Made by a program: the position numbers and the translations under genes
Source: CAVUNY01 sp963768585
GTDB taxonomy: Bacteria; Chloroflexota; Anaerolineae; Anaerolineales; Anaerolineaceae
Assembly (NCBI GenBank): GCA_963768585.1
Contig: CAVYIF010000017.1
Coordinates: forward strand, 62,001 to 126,000
DNA length: 64,000 nt
Direction: 5' to 3'
In this document: in pieces, positions 17,573 through 25,631 of the stretch
Layout of the letters: each line of letters begins with the position of its first letter
Position numbering within the stretch: position 1 is the first letter of the stretch
The notes under the pieces: generated by a model
Seen by the model: only the letters and a program-made list of their open reading frames with translations
Databases searched by the model: none
What the model was told of the DNA's origin: nothing

Positions 17573-18370
17573 ATGAAAGTTTTCTTGAGCGCCGACATCG
17601 AAGGCGTTACCGGCGCGACGCATTGGGATGAAACCGAAAAGAGCAAGGCAGATTACGACGAGTTTCGCGAGCAGATGACCGCCGAAGTAGCCGCCGCCTG
17701 TGAAGGGGCGATCGAAGCCGGAGCGTCTGAGATTTGGGTCAAGGACGCGCACGATTCGGCGCGCAATCTGATCGCTGCGCGCCTGCCGCAGACGGTCAGG
17801 TTGGTGCGCGGCTGGAGCGGACACCCGTTTTTGATGATGGACCGCCTGGACGAGTCTTTTGCGGCTGTGATGATGCTTGGCTACCATTCGGGAGCCGGAT
17901 CGCCTGCCAACCCACTATCCCACACCATGACCGGCAGTACAGTTTCGGTCAAAATTAACGAACACTTTGCCTCTGAATTCTTGATCAATGCCTACACATG
18001 CGGGCTGGTCAAGGTGCCGGTGGTTTTTGTAACGGGCGACGCCGGCTTATGCGATGAGGCGCGCGCGCTCATCCCTGCCATCGGCAGTGTGGCAGTAAAA
18101 CAGGGTGTGGGAAACGCGACGATCAATATCCATCCCGAACTGGCAGTCGATGAGATTCGCAGGGGTGCATATCTTGCGATCAAAGAAGGCCCGGTCCTGT
18201 GTCAGGTACCTTTACCGGGAAATTTTCAAGTCGAGATCCAGTATAAAAACCACACCAAAGCGTACGGCAACTCCTTTTTTCCGGGTGCCCGGTTGAAAGA
18301 CGCCACAACCATCCAATTCGAGAGCGACGATTACTTCGCAGTATTGACCTTTTTAGGGTTTGTCCTATAG
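17573..18370 (+). CDS. M55 family metallopeptidase (D-aminopeptidase DppA-like)
   Basis: 265 residues. The start MKVFLSADIEGVTG places Asp8 and Glu10 exactly as the zinc ligands of Bacillus DppA. Asp58 in KDAHD, His105 in GYHSGA, His117 in LSHT and Glu130 in INEH complete the expected di-zinc and catalytic set. DppA-type enzymes form decameric rings and cleave D-Ala-D-Ala and other D-amino-acid peptides. No Dpp permease follows. The next genes, convergent on the minus strand, encode two more peptidases and an epimerase, so a peptide-salvage role is attractive. The length is normal. Confidence 0.9.
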   Translation: MKVFLSADIEGVTGATHWDETEKSKADYDEFREQMTAEVAAACEGAIEAGASEIWVKDAHDSARNLIAARLPQTVRLVRGWSGHPFLMMDRLDESFAAVMMLGYHSGAGSPANPLSHTMTGSTVSVKINEHFASEFLINAYTCGLVKVPVVFVTGDAGLCDEARALIPAIGSVAVKQGVGNATINIHPELAVDEIRRGAYLAIKEGPVLCQVPLPGNFQVEIQYKNHTKAYGNSFFPGARLKDATTIQFESDDYFAVLTFLGFVL

Positions 18371-18736
18371 AAATACTCTTGAACTGTGGCCTGGGATTGG
18401 CTGTAATTTGTTTAGTCGAACCAGTCTGAACAGGCTGGTTCATTTATTTAACCGCCCCGCAGCCGCATTGGGCGCGCTGTATTTCGAGAAGTGCCGTTCT
18501 GCAAAAGGACACCATACCGCGCTGCCGAGAACGACAAATTCTACGTCTTTCCACATTGCAGCCTGGTTTCCTATCTGGAGTGTCCCGATCGATGCCCGGT
18601 GGATCGAATCCCTGGCCTAAAATTCATAGCTATCCAATAAATGGAGTCGTGTGTTATGAACCCTGCCCTACCCAGCTAAATAAAGCCATTTCAACTGGTA
18701 GAGCCTGGCGTATTCGTGCCCGAATGAACCATCGTT
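18371..18736. other. Intergenic region between convergent peptidase genes
   Basis: 366 bases without a believable gene. It contains one hairpin (18418-18441) that probably terminates the M55 gene. It also marks a visible change in base composition: the three genes on the right are clearly less GC-rich. Two stretches weakly resemble tRNA arms (about 18590-18610 and 18685-18700) but do not fold into a tRNA. Confidence 0.5.
18418..18441. terminator. Hairpin between convergent genes
   Basis: GAACCAG / CTGGTTC arms (18418-18424 and 18435-18441) with a 10-base loop, followed by a moderately T-rich ATTTATTT. Position between convergent M55 and M24 genes fits a bidirectional terminator. Confidence 0.55.
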
Positions 18737-20089
18737 TCACCAGTCGGACTGGGCTGGAAAATGATCTTGGATACCCGGCTCTCTCATTAACGCTTCAACG
18801 TCGCTCAGATCCAGGGGGGCATTGGCAGTAAAGTTCTCTACCCCGTTCTGCGTGACTGCCACGGTGTCTTCCACTCTGATGTAGAGCCGCTCCTCGGGAA
18901 CCCACATTTGTGGATCAAGCGCAAAGACCATACCGGGTCTTAGCTCTTTACCCCGATAATGTCCAACATCATGCACGGCCATTCCCACACAGTGCGACAT
19001 ATGATACGGAAACTCGAGTGCCCGTCTTGCGGCTGACTGATAGATATCCTTGGAAAACCTGGTGTTTTCGACAACGTTAAGCATCTCCCCGGCAGCTTTT
19101 TGTTGGATCCACGTATCTGTCAGGCCAGGACGGATTAGATCTAAAAGAACCTTATGATATTTGACCATAAAACCGTACAGCTCTCGCTGCACAGGTGAGT
19201 AATGCCCGTTCACAGGCCACATCCGTCCTATGTCGCTGGTGTAATAATGGTAATCGGGCGCACAATCAACCAGAACCAGATCGCCATCCAGCAGGGGGCA
19301 GTCGTTAGCGCTATAGTGCCCATACCAGGCATTGTCACCGCCAGCAATGATGGCGTGATACCCGGCGTCGCGCGCCCCATTGACCAGATAGTGATAGCGC
19401 ATAGCGGCGTCAAGCTGGTACTCGATGACGCCTGGCTTTGTTGTCCGTATCGCTTCGATGATGCCCAAGGCACTTAATTTACCGGCCTTACGCAGCAGCG
19501 CCAATTCCTGTTCACTCTTGATCAGCCGAAGATCGTCCAACGTCGGACTTAGATCTCGGATTTCGGCCATAGGACATCGCTCATGCAGTGCCGTGACGAA
19601 GTGCCGCATCCGGTCCAAGCGACCATCCCACGGGTCTGCAAATATCTCTTGTTGAGCCCGCCATAGGGTGTCGCTGCTCATCTGTGGTCCTTCGCCTTGA
19701 CGCAATGGAGTATAGAGAATGTGTACGCGCTCCAGATACCGAATCAAGAATTCGACTCCCATAACCTGATCGACACCTGTTAGCTCCCGTACCAGATCAG
19801 CATTCTCTGCTGAGAGAATCTCGCCTTCAGTCTCCAACTGTGTTCTGCTTTGGTGGGCAAGAAAGAGGCTGCTGGTCTGATTTCTCCCATCTAACAAGAG
19901 ATAGGCGTGCGGCGACTCTACGCCACAGAGATAATAAAAGTCATTGTTCTGCCGAAAAACAGCATGATCGGGGTTCTTTGCAGAGCCTTGGATTAAAGCC
20001 ACGGCCTGGGAACCAATCGCCTGGTAAACCTTTTCCCTTCGAGACTGATATTCCTCTTTTGTAAAATCTGATTGATATATTTTCTTCAT
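18737..20089 (-). CDS. M24 family metallopeptidase (Xaa-Pro aminopeptidase-like)
   Basis: 450 residues. The N-terminal creatinase-like domain (about 1-180) includes YYLCGVESPHAYLLL. The C-terminal pita-bread domain carries the five metal ligands: Asp in VLVDCAPDYH, Asp in YTSDIGRMWP, His in MSHCVGMAVHDVG, Glu in LYIRVEDTVAV and an earlier acidic residue. This is the aminopeptidase P layout, which removes an N-terminal residue preceding proline. It is the last gene of a three-gene operon and overlaps the M42 gene by four bases. Base composition is lower in GC than flanking genes. Confidence 0.9.
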   Translation of the reverse strand: MKKIYQSDFTKEEYQSRREKVYQAIGSQAVALIQGSAKNPDHAVFRQNNDFYYLCGVESPHAYLLLDGRNQTSSLFLAHQSRTQLETEGEILSAENADLVRELTGVDQVMGVEFLIRYLERVHILYTPLRQGEGPQMSSDTLWRAQQEIFADPWDGRLDRMRHFVTALHERCPMAEIRDLSPTLDDLRLIKSEQELALLRKAGKLSALGIIEAIRTTKPGVIEYQLDAAMRYHYLVNGARDAGYHAIIAGGDNAWYGHYSANDCPLLDGDLVLVDCAPDYHYYTSDIGRMWPVNGHYSPVQRELYGFMVKYHKVLLDLIRPGLTDTWIQQKAAGEMLNVVENTRFSKDIYQSAARRALEFPYHMSHCVGMAVHDVGHYRGKELRPGMVFALDPQMWVPEERLYIRVEDTVAVTQNGVENFTANAPLDLSDVEALMREPGIQDHFPAQSDW

Positions 20090-21126
20090 CCCAATTCACC
20101 CTTGTGAGCATTGTGCAAAAAAGCCACCAGCAACTCAACCGTACTCTCGATGTCATCCACGCTGCACATTTGTACCGTCGAATGCATATACCGCGTCGGC
20201 GCACCAATTGTGCACACCCTTGCGCCTGTCCTATGCCGTTGTATGATCGAGGCATCCGTGCCGCCGCCCAGATTGATCTGGGTCTTGATTCCCTGCTTCT
20301 GAGCGAGCTGCATCAGAAATTGGACCAACTTTCGGTCGCTGATGGTAAGTCTATCCATGACATAGATGCCTGTACCAGCCCCCATAACACAGTGCCTTTC
20401 CTCTTCCTTGGCGTAGGGAACGTCAGATGCCAGGCTGCCATCGAGCGCGATACCCACATCAGGCTCAATGGCAAAGGTTGCAGTAGGCACGCCGCGAAGA
20501 CCAACTTCCTCCTGAACCGTGGCAACCGCATAGACATCTACCTGGCACTCTTTGATCCGTTTCATCGCTTCGAGCATCACATACACGCCAACACGGTCGT
20601 CAAAGTTCCTGCCAAGAACTACTTTTTCGTTTAGTTCGTCAAAAGGCTGCGCCAGACTGATGACATCACCAATGGAGACCAGGTTCATGATCGTTTCTCT
20701 GTCCATCCCGGTATCAATGACGAGCTCATTGATTTCCAGTACTTTTTGCCGGTCCTTGTCGTTCAAAATCCAATTTGGCTGCGGTGCAACCACCCCTTTA
20801 ACATCCCGGAGACCATGAATAATTACACGCTGCGCCACCAGCGTCCGAGGGTCAAAACCACCGATTGGCATAAAGCGCACAAAACCATCACGGTCGATAT
20901 GCTTGACCATAAAACCAATCTCATCCATGTGAGCAGCCAGCATCACTTTTAACGGCAACCGATCTTGCTCAGTGCGAACTCCTCTTTTGAACCCAATGAC
21001 ATTGCCAATCTTGTCGATGCGCACGTTGTCGCAGAGCGGTTCAAGTTCAGCCTTGACGACCTGTTGAACTAAATCCTCAAATCCGGACACGCCTGGTGTA
21101 TTGCTTAAAGTCCTCAAAAGTTCCAT
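20086..21126 (-). CDS. M42 family aminopeptidase (glutamyl aminopeptidase/FrvX-like)
   Basis: 346 residues. Co-catalytic zinc motifs are VMLAAHMDEIG (His, Asp), NFDDRVGVYV (bridging Asp), TVQEEVGLRG (catalytic and ligand Glu), ALDGS (Asp) and a late His in IQRHRTGARV region. M42 enzymes form large tetrahedral dodecamers that trim peptides from the N-terminus in the cytoplasm. It is the middle gene of the operon, with a start one base from the end of the epimerase gene and a four-base overlap with the M24 gene, so translational coupling is likely. Confidence 0.9.
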   Translation of the reverse strand: MELLRTLSNTPGVSGFEDLVQQVVKAELEPLCDNVRIDKIGNVIGFKRGVRTEQDRLPLKVMLAAHMDEIGFMVKHIDRDGFVRFMPIGGFDPRTLVAQRVIIHGLRDVKGVVAPQPNWILNDKDRQKVLEINELVIDTGMDRETIMNLVSIGDVISLAQPFDELNEKVVLGRNFDDRVGVYVMLEAMKRIKECQVDVYAVATVQEEVGLRGVPTATFAIEPDVGIALDGSLASDVPYAKEEERHCVMGAGTGIYVMDRLTISDRKLVQFLMQLAQKQGIKTQINLGGGTDASIIQRHRTGARVCTIGAPTRYMHSTVQMCSVDDIESTVELLVAFLHNAHKGELG

Positions 21127-22314
21127 TCAGCTGTCTCCTTTGCCCATGACATCAATGAGATATCTTTGTACTTTGGCTTCATCGAGCTGCACCCCGAGAC
21201 CAGGCTGTGTCGGAACACTCAAATAACCATCCTTGAGGGGCGGCATCAGCTGCAAGTCAAAAGGAGAGGCCGCCAGGTTTTCGTGAAGCATGATCTCAGT
21301 AAACTCAACAGCATCCATGATGTTTCGAGTCGACGCCGCCAGGTGCAGTTTGGCGGCAACTTTGATTCCAAGGCCAAACGCCGTTCCCAAAACGCAGCCG
21401 AGACCCGCTGCCTCCGCCAGAGCAGCGATTTTCTTGGCGTTGTAAAGCCCCCCGGCCTTGGCCACCTTGATATTAATCACATCGGCTGCACCCCGCCGGA
21501 TGATATTCATAACATCATGAGTACTGTAAGCGCTTTCGTCCGCCTCGATCAAAGTATCGACGGAATTCCTGACCAGAGCCATTCCCTCTAAGTCCCAGGC
21601 AGGCACAGGCTGTTCGAGCAGTTCTAATCCGACGTCATATTTCTCTGCCAGCCGGCAAAGCCTGATAGCCTCCTTTGGGGTATAACCCTGGTTTGCATCG
21701 GCCCTGATCGAGATCCCATCACCAACAGCTTCCCGAATTGCCTTCAACCTGACAGCATCATCGTCCGGATAACCGCCTACCTTGGGCTTGAAGGCCCGTA
21801 CCCCTTGCTCAACGTAGTCTGCGCAGAGTTTAGCCATTCCATCCGGTGGTCCACCCGCTATTTCAATAGCGACAAGCACCTTGTCCCGGCAGCAGCCTCC
21901 GATAAGATCGTAGACCGGTATACCCAAGGCTTTACCGAGCAGATCGTGTAAGGCCAGATCAATACCCGATCTGGCACATGTGTTTCCGCGAAAGTCGAGA
22001 GAGTTCAGTATCTCCTCCCGATCAAAAGGATCTTTTCCTATGAGCCTTGGACCAAGATACTGCTCAATGGCGAACATAACCTCCTCAAGAGGCTCTCCAA
22101 AAAAACCAATGTCTGTGGCAGCCTCTCCTATACCAGTGAAACCCTCGTCCGTCCCAACAATCACGATGACATAGTTGAGAACGGGATCGGGATGGTGAGG
22201 AGACCAACGAATCTGTCGACCCCACTCGCGCTTGGTGCCGGCCCATTCGGTGGAATACGGCGGAGGCTTCCAGGGAAGACTAACGGCTGTAGCAGACACA
22301 TTCGAAATCTTCAT
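21127..22314 (-). CDS. Enolase-superfamily enzyme, MLE subgroup (dipeptide epimerase / N-acylamino-acid racemase-like)
   Basis: About 395 residues from the ATG at 22314, which follows GGAAGGGAG at good spacing; a TTG at 22335 is in frame but less likely. The barrel carries AFKPKVGG (KxK general base), RADANQGY (Asp ligand), ELLEQPV (Glu), IEADESA (Asp/Glu) and NIKVAKAGG (Lys on strand 6), the muconate-lactonizing-enzyme subgroup set of two opposed lysines. This subgroup includes L-Ala-D/L-Glu epimerases, succinylbenzoate synthase and cycloisomerases. The neighbouring peptidases favour a dipeptide epimerase (inference). Confidence 0.82.
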   Translation of the reverse strand: MKISNVSATAVSLPWKPPPYSTEWAGTKREWGRQIRWSPHHPDPVLNYVIVIVGTDEGFTGIGEAATDIGFFGEPLEEVMFAIEQYLGPRLIGKDPFDREEILNSLDFRGNTCARSGIDLALHDLLGKALGIPVYDLIGGCCRDKVLVAIEIAGGPPDGMAKLCADYVEQGVRAFKPKVGGYPDDDAVRLKAIREAVGDGISIRADANQGYTPKEAIRLCRLAEKYDVGLELLEQPVPAWDLEGMALVRNSVDTLIEADESAYSTHDVMNIIRRGAADVINIKVAKAGGLYNAKKIAALAEAAGLGCVLGTAFGLGIKVAAKLHLAASTRNIMDAVEFTEIMLHENLAASPFDLQLMPPLKDGYLSVPTQPGLGVQLDEAKVQRYLIDVMGKGDS

Positions 22315-22385
22315 TGGCCAATCACTCCCTTCCAAGAAGGTGTTTTTTTATCGCTGCAGTCTATGACATCTGCTGCCCAAATGGT

Positions 22386-22415
22386 ATTATAGTCTTGCTC
22401 CTCTAGCCAGGCCAA
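22386..22415 (-). promoter_or_regulatory. Candidate promoter of the epimerase-peptidase operon
   Basis: On the minus strand TTGGCC (22415-22410), an 18-base spacer and TATAAT (22391-22386) lie about 70 bases before the ATG at 22314. The -10 is perfect and the -35 partial. Confidence 0.4.
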
Positions 22416-22600
22416 ATTGATCCTCTCAATCATTCTTTGAGACACCCGGTATAGGAATAATTTTTCATAATTGGAGTCGTTATGACAAATTATCAGACCT
22501 TGTTAGAACAATAATCCATGATGCATTTGCACTATCTCATACGGGGAAAAACGATTAAAAAAATCGAAGTCCTTTATAATTCATTTAAAGGTGAGTGTTT

Positions 22601-23662
22601 ATGAAAAAATTACGCATTGCATTATTGGCTAATTTAAAGGTCAGGGCCCCGCACTGGGAAGGGATGCAGCCGGACCAGTGGGATGATCTCGATTCAGAAT
22701 CGACGGTCGCCACGCTGGTGGATATTATTCGCGCCGGAGGGTATGATTGCGAATTTCTGGAAGGGGATGTTACCCTCCTGGACACCGTCCGCAAATACAA
22801 TCCGGATATCTGCTTTAATATCTGCGAGGCCCATTTCGGCGATTCACGTGAAGCCCAGGTGCCGGCCTTGCTCGAGATGCTGCGCATCCCTTATACCGGG
22901 TCGAAAGTACTCACCATGGCGCTTTCGCTGGATAAACCGATGACCAAGCGGATTTTATTCTGGCACGAACTGCCCACGCCTGATTTCCAATCCTTCGAGC
23001 GCATCGACGAGCCCCTGGACGAAGACCTAAAATTCCCGCTCTTCGTTAAACCCAGCCGCGAAGGAACCGGGATGGGGGTCAGTCTCAGTTCCGTGGTAAA
23101 AAATGAAGCGGAAATGCGCGAGCAGCTAAAATTTATCCTTAACAAGTACAAACAACCTGCCCTGGTCGAACGCTTCATTGAAGGCCGCGAGGTGACGGTC
23201 GGATTGGTTGGCAACCTGGTGGGACCGGTCGCCAAACGTATGCCCGATTCGTCGGATGCCCCGCGCATCCAATCTGGACTGCGCTTTTTTCCGCCCCTGG
23301 AAGTGGATCTGCAGCGCTACCGCGATACGGATATGGTTTACAGCAACCGCCTGAAAGTGGCGATGGCGGATCAGCTCGATTATCTGTGCCCGGCGCCGCT
23401 TGATCAGGAGCAAATTGATGACCTGAACTGGCTGGCTGCCGCCTGCTTCCGCGTGGTGGGCGCGCAGGATGTCTCCCGGGTAGATTTTCGCCTGGATGTA
23501 AACGACCATTGGAAACCCTATATCCTCGAAATCAATCCCCTCCCCGGGCTTTCACCCGGAATTTCGGATATCGTGATCGAAGCTGCAGCCGATGGGGTCA
23601 GCCATCCGGAACTGGTCCATATGATCCTGGATGCGGCCCTCAAACGCTACGGCATGAAATAA
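22601..23662 (+). CDS. ATP-grasp enzyme, D-alanine-D-alanine ligase-like
   Basis: 353 residues from the ATG at 22601. The ATP-grasp core shows FPLFVKPSREGTGMGVSL (ATP-binding Lys and glycine-rich loop), ALVERFIEGREVTVGLVG and, near the C-terminus, SRVDFRLDVN and ILEINPLPGLSPG, the metal-binding Asp/Glu/Asn set. This is the D-Ala-D-Ala ligase arrangement, yet the N-terminal domain (PHWEGMQPDQWDD...) departs from canonical Ddl, so the ligated amino acids may differ. The GNAT gene follows after 36 bases. Expected to form a peptide or amide bond through an acyl-phosphate. Confidence 0.82.
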   Translation: MKKLRIALLANLKVRAPHWEGMQPDQWDDLDSESTVATLVDIIRAGGYDCEFLEGDVTLLDTVRKYNPDICFNICEAHFGDSREAQVPALLEMLRIPYTGSKVLTMALSLDKPMTKRILFWHELPTPDFQSFERIDEPLDEDLKFPLFVKPSREGTGMGVSLSSVVKNEAEMREQLKFILNKYKQPALVERFIEGREVTVGLVGNLVGPVAKRMPDSSDAPRIQSGLRFFPPLEVDLQRYRDTDMVYSNRLKVAMADQLDYLCPAPLDQEQIDDLNWLAAACFRVVGAQDVSRVDFRLDVNDHWKPYILEINPLPGLSPGISDIVIEAAADGVSHPELVHMILDAALKRYGMK

Positions 23663-23698
23663 GAAACGCTCATCTGAATGAATGCCTGAGGTGAACGC

Positions 23699-24649
23699 AT
23701 GAACCTGACCCGGCGCAACTACCAGCAGGAAAACGATTATTGGCGCATCCGCGCCTTCCTGCGCGAGGTAATGCACGCCAATGGGCGGCGCGAATTCAGC
23801 TGGCACGTTGCCCGGCTGGATTATTGGCGCTGGCATGTCAACGAAAACATCGAACATTTGCCTCTGGAAGAGGCAATCTTCCTGTGGGAAGACGCGCAAG
23901 GGCGCATCGCCGGCGTGCTCAACCCGGAGGGCAAGGCGGATGTTCACCTTCAAATCCACCCTGGGCTGCGCACCCCGCAGTTAGAAGAAGAAATGATCGC
24001 AACCGCCGAAGAGCACCTGGCAGAACCCGGCGCAGATGGAAAACACAAGCTGCTGATCTGGGCCGATGCGCAGGACGAACTGCGCCAGTCCATACTCACC
24101 CGCAGGGGTTATGTCAAGGATGATTGGCCGGAATATCAGCGCCGGCGTTCACTGGACCAGGAAATTCCTGAGGCCAGCCTGGCGCCCGGGTATACGCTGC
24201 GCGCGCTGGGCGAAACAGACGAACTGCCAGGCCGCAGCTGGGCCTCCTGGCGGGCATTCCATCCGGATGAACCGGATGAGCATTACCAGGGTTGGGAGTG
24301 GTACCTTAACATCCAGCGCATGCCGCTCTACCGGCGCGACCTGGATGTGGTTGGTGTGGCTCCGGACGGCAAAATTGCCGCCTTCTGCACCATCTGGTAC
24401 GACGACGTCACCCGCACGGCCTATTTTGAGCCGGTGGGCACTGTCCCCGAGCATCAGCGGCGCGGGCTGGGCAAAGCCCTCATGTTTGAAGGTCTGCGCC
24501 GCATGAAGCGCTTGGGCGGCAATCTGGCTTTCGTCGGGTCCTATTCGGAGGCTGCCGGTGCGCTGTATGCCGCGGCAGGCTTTACGGCGTACGATCTTAG
24601 CGAAGCTTGGGAGAAAGAATGGACGATCCAACCAGCTCACTCCAGGTAA
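23699..24649 (+). CDS. Tandem GNAT N-acetyltransferase
   Basis: 316 residues, long enough for two GNAT folds. The N-terminal half (about 1-150) is degenerate. The C-terminal half (about 165-310) has the acetyl-CoA pyrophosphate loop VGTVPEHQRRGLGKALMFEGL and the following SYSEAAGALYAAAGFTAYD helix. Two-domain GNATs include mycothiol synthase-like and antibiotic-modifying enzymes, and the acceptor here is unknown. Its last 31 bases overlap the start of the phosphotransferase gene, so the two are co-transcribed. Confidence 0.85.
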   Translation: MNLTRRNYQQENDYWRIRAFLREVMHANGRREFSWHVARLDYWRWHVNENIEHLPLEEAIFLWEDAQGRIAGVLNPEGKADVHLQIHPGLRTPQLEEEMIATAEEHLAEPGADGKHKLLIWADAQDELRQSILTRRGYVKDDWPEYQRRRSLDQEIPEASLAPGYTLRALGETDELPGRSWASWRAFHPDEPDEHYQGWEWYLNIQRMPLYRRDLDVVGVAPDGKIAAFCTIWYDDVTRTAYFEPVGTVPEHQRRGLGKALMFEGLRRMKRLGGNLAFVGSYSEAAGALYAAAGFTAYDLSEAWEKEWTIQPAHSR

Positions 24650-25494
24650 TCCGCCGCGCTTATCCGGATCTGCCGATCCACAGCGTGCAGCCCCACAATC
24701 ACGAAGGGCAGTTTAACAACCTGCTGATCATCAACGACGAATTGGTCTTTCGTTTTCCCAGGTACGTGGATGGCGTGGCCAGCATTCTCAACGAAACGCG
24801 CATCCTCAGCCGCATCCAGGGCCGCACCAGCCTGCCGATACCCAACCCGATCTACTCCAGCCAGGGGACACAGCGCGTGGGTGAAGTGTTCATGGGCTAC
24901 CCTTGCCTGCCTGGAGAAACGCTCTGGCAGCCCGTTTTGACCCAGATCGAAGATGAGCGCATCATCGAGCGCTGGGGGACACAGTTGGCGGGCTTCTTGC
25001 AGGAACTGCACGCGATTTCACTGCAGACCCTGGGAGACGATTTACCCCTGCAGGACGGCCTGTCCGAATGGGTCAACCTGTACGCAGACATTCGCGAGCA
25101 CCTGTTCGAGTGGATGCGCCCGCAGGCCCGCGATGAAGTAAGTTTTCACTTTGAAGATTTCTTGAGAGACCCGGCGCTGCACAGCTACCAACCCGCCTTA
25201 CGCCACGGCGATTTTGGGTTCGGCAATATCCTCTACGATCCGCAGGCGATGAATATCAGCGGGGTGATCGACTTTGGTTTTGTGGGGCTGGGCGATCCCG
25301 CTATCGATTTAGCATCGGCTTCCGTGCTGGGCGATAAAATCTACAAAAAAATCTGCCAGGCCTATCCCAATTCGCACACCATGCTCGATCGTGCCCGTTT
25401 CTACCGGGGCACGTATGCCCTGCAGGAAGCCTTGCACGGGCTGCTCAAGGACGACCAGGAAGCTTTCGAAAGCGGCATCGAGCAATACCGTTAA
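24619..25494 (+). CDS. APH-family phosphotransferase
   Basis: 291 residues from the ATG at 24619, preceded by GGAGAAAG inside the upstream gene. The kinase-like fold shows LRHGDFGFGNILYD (HxDxxxxN catalytic loop, about residue 194 on) and GVIDFGFVGLGDPAIDLAS (metal-binding Asp), as in aminoglycoside, homoserine and choline kinases. The overlap with the acetyltransferase gene suggests both modify one class of small molecule, but the substrate is not known. The gene is followed by a long perfect hairpin. Confidence 0.85.
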   Translation: MDDPTSSLQVIRRAYPDLPIHSVQPHNHEGQFNNLLIINDELVFRFPRYVDGVASILNETRILSRIQGRTSLPIPNPIYSSQGTQRVGEVFMGYPCLPGETLWQPVLTQIEDERIIERWGTQLAGFLQELHAISLQTLGDDLPLQDGLSEWVNLYADIREHLFEWMRPQARDEVSFHFEDFLRDPALHSYQPALRHGDFGFGNILYDPQAMNISGVIDFGFVGLGDPAIDLASASVLGDKIYKKICQAYPNSHTMLDRARFYRGTYALQEALHGLLKDDQEAFESGIEQYR

Positions 25495-25502
25495 TGATGC
25501 TT

Positions 25503-25550
25503 ATAAACAGTCAATTCGCTTGCTGCACGGCAGGTTAATTGACTGTTTAT
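25503..25550 (+). terminator. Long perfect hairpin after the phosphotransferase gene
   Basis: A 14-bp perfect stem, ATAAACAGTCAATT (25503-25516) with AATTGACTGTTTAT (25537-25550), encloses a 20-base loop that has its own small CTGC/GCAG stem. It lacks a strong T-run, so it may be a terminator, an mRNA 3' stabiliser or an operator rather than a classic intrinsic terminator. Confidence 0.6.
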
Positions 25551-25594
25551 GCGTTTAATTCCGTACTTTAAGGTTTACGCGGATGTTCTGTTGA

Positions 25595-25600
25595 TATAAT
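25595..25600 (+). promoter_or_regulatory. -10 box of the radical SAM gene
   Basis: TATAAT at 25595-25600 is 31 bases before the ATG at 25632. A TTTACG at 25574-25579 could be the -35 with a short 15-base spacer. A GGGAGGGAAAG Shine-Dalgarno follows. Confidence 0.45.
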
Positions 25601-25631
25601 AAGTTGAATTTTTCCTGGGAGGGAAAGAACT

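Noticed and set aside
18585..18705. Possible tRNA or permuted tRNA: a GGATCGAATCC-like T arm near 18600 and an AACTGGTAGAGC-like D arm near 18690.
   Set aside because: The arms are in the wrong order, T-stem pairing fails beyond two bases and the D-stem has mismatches; no acceptor or anticodon stem was found.
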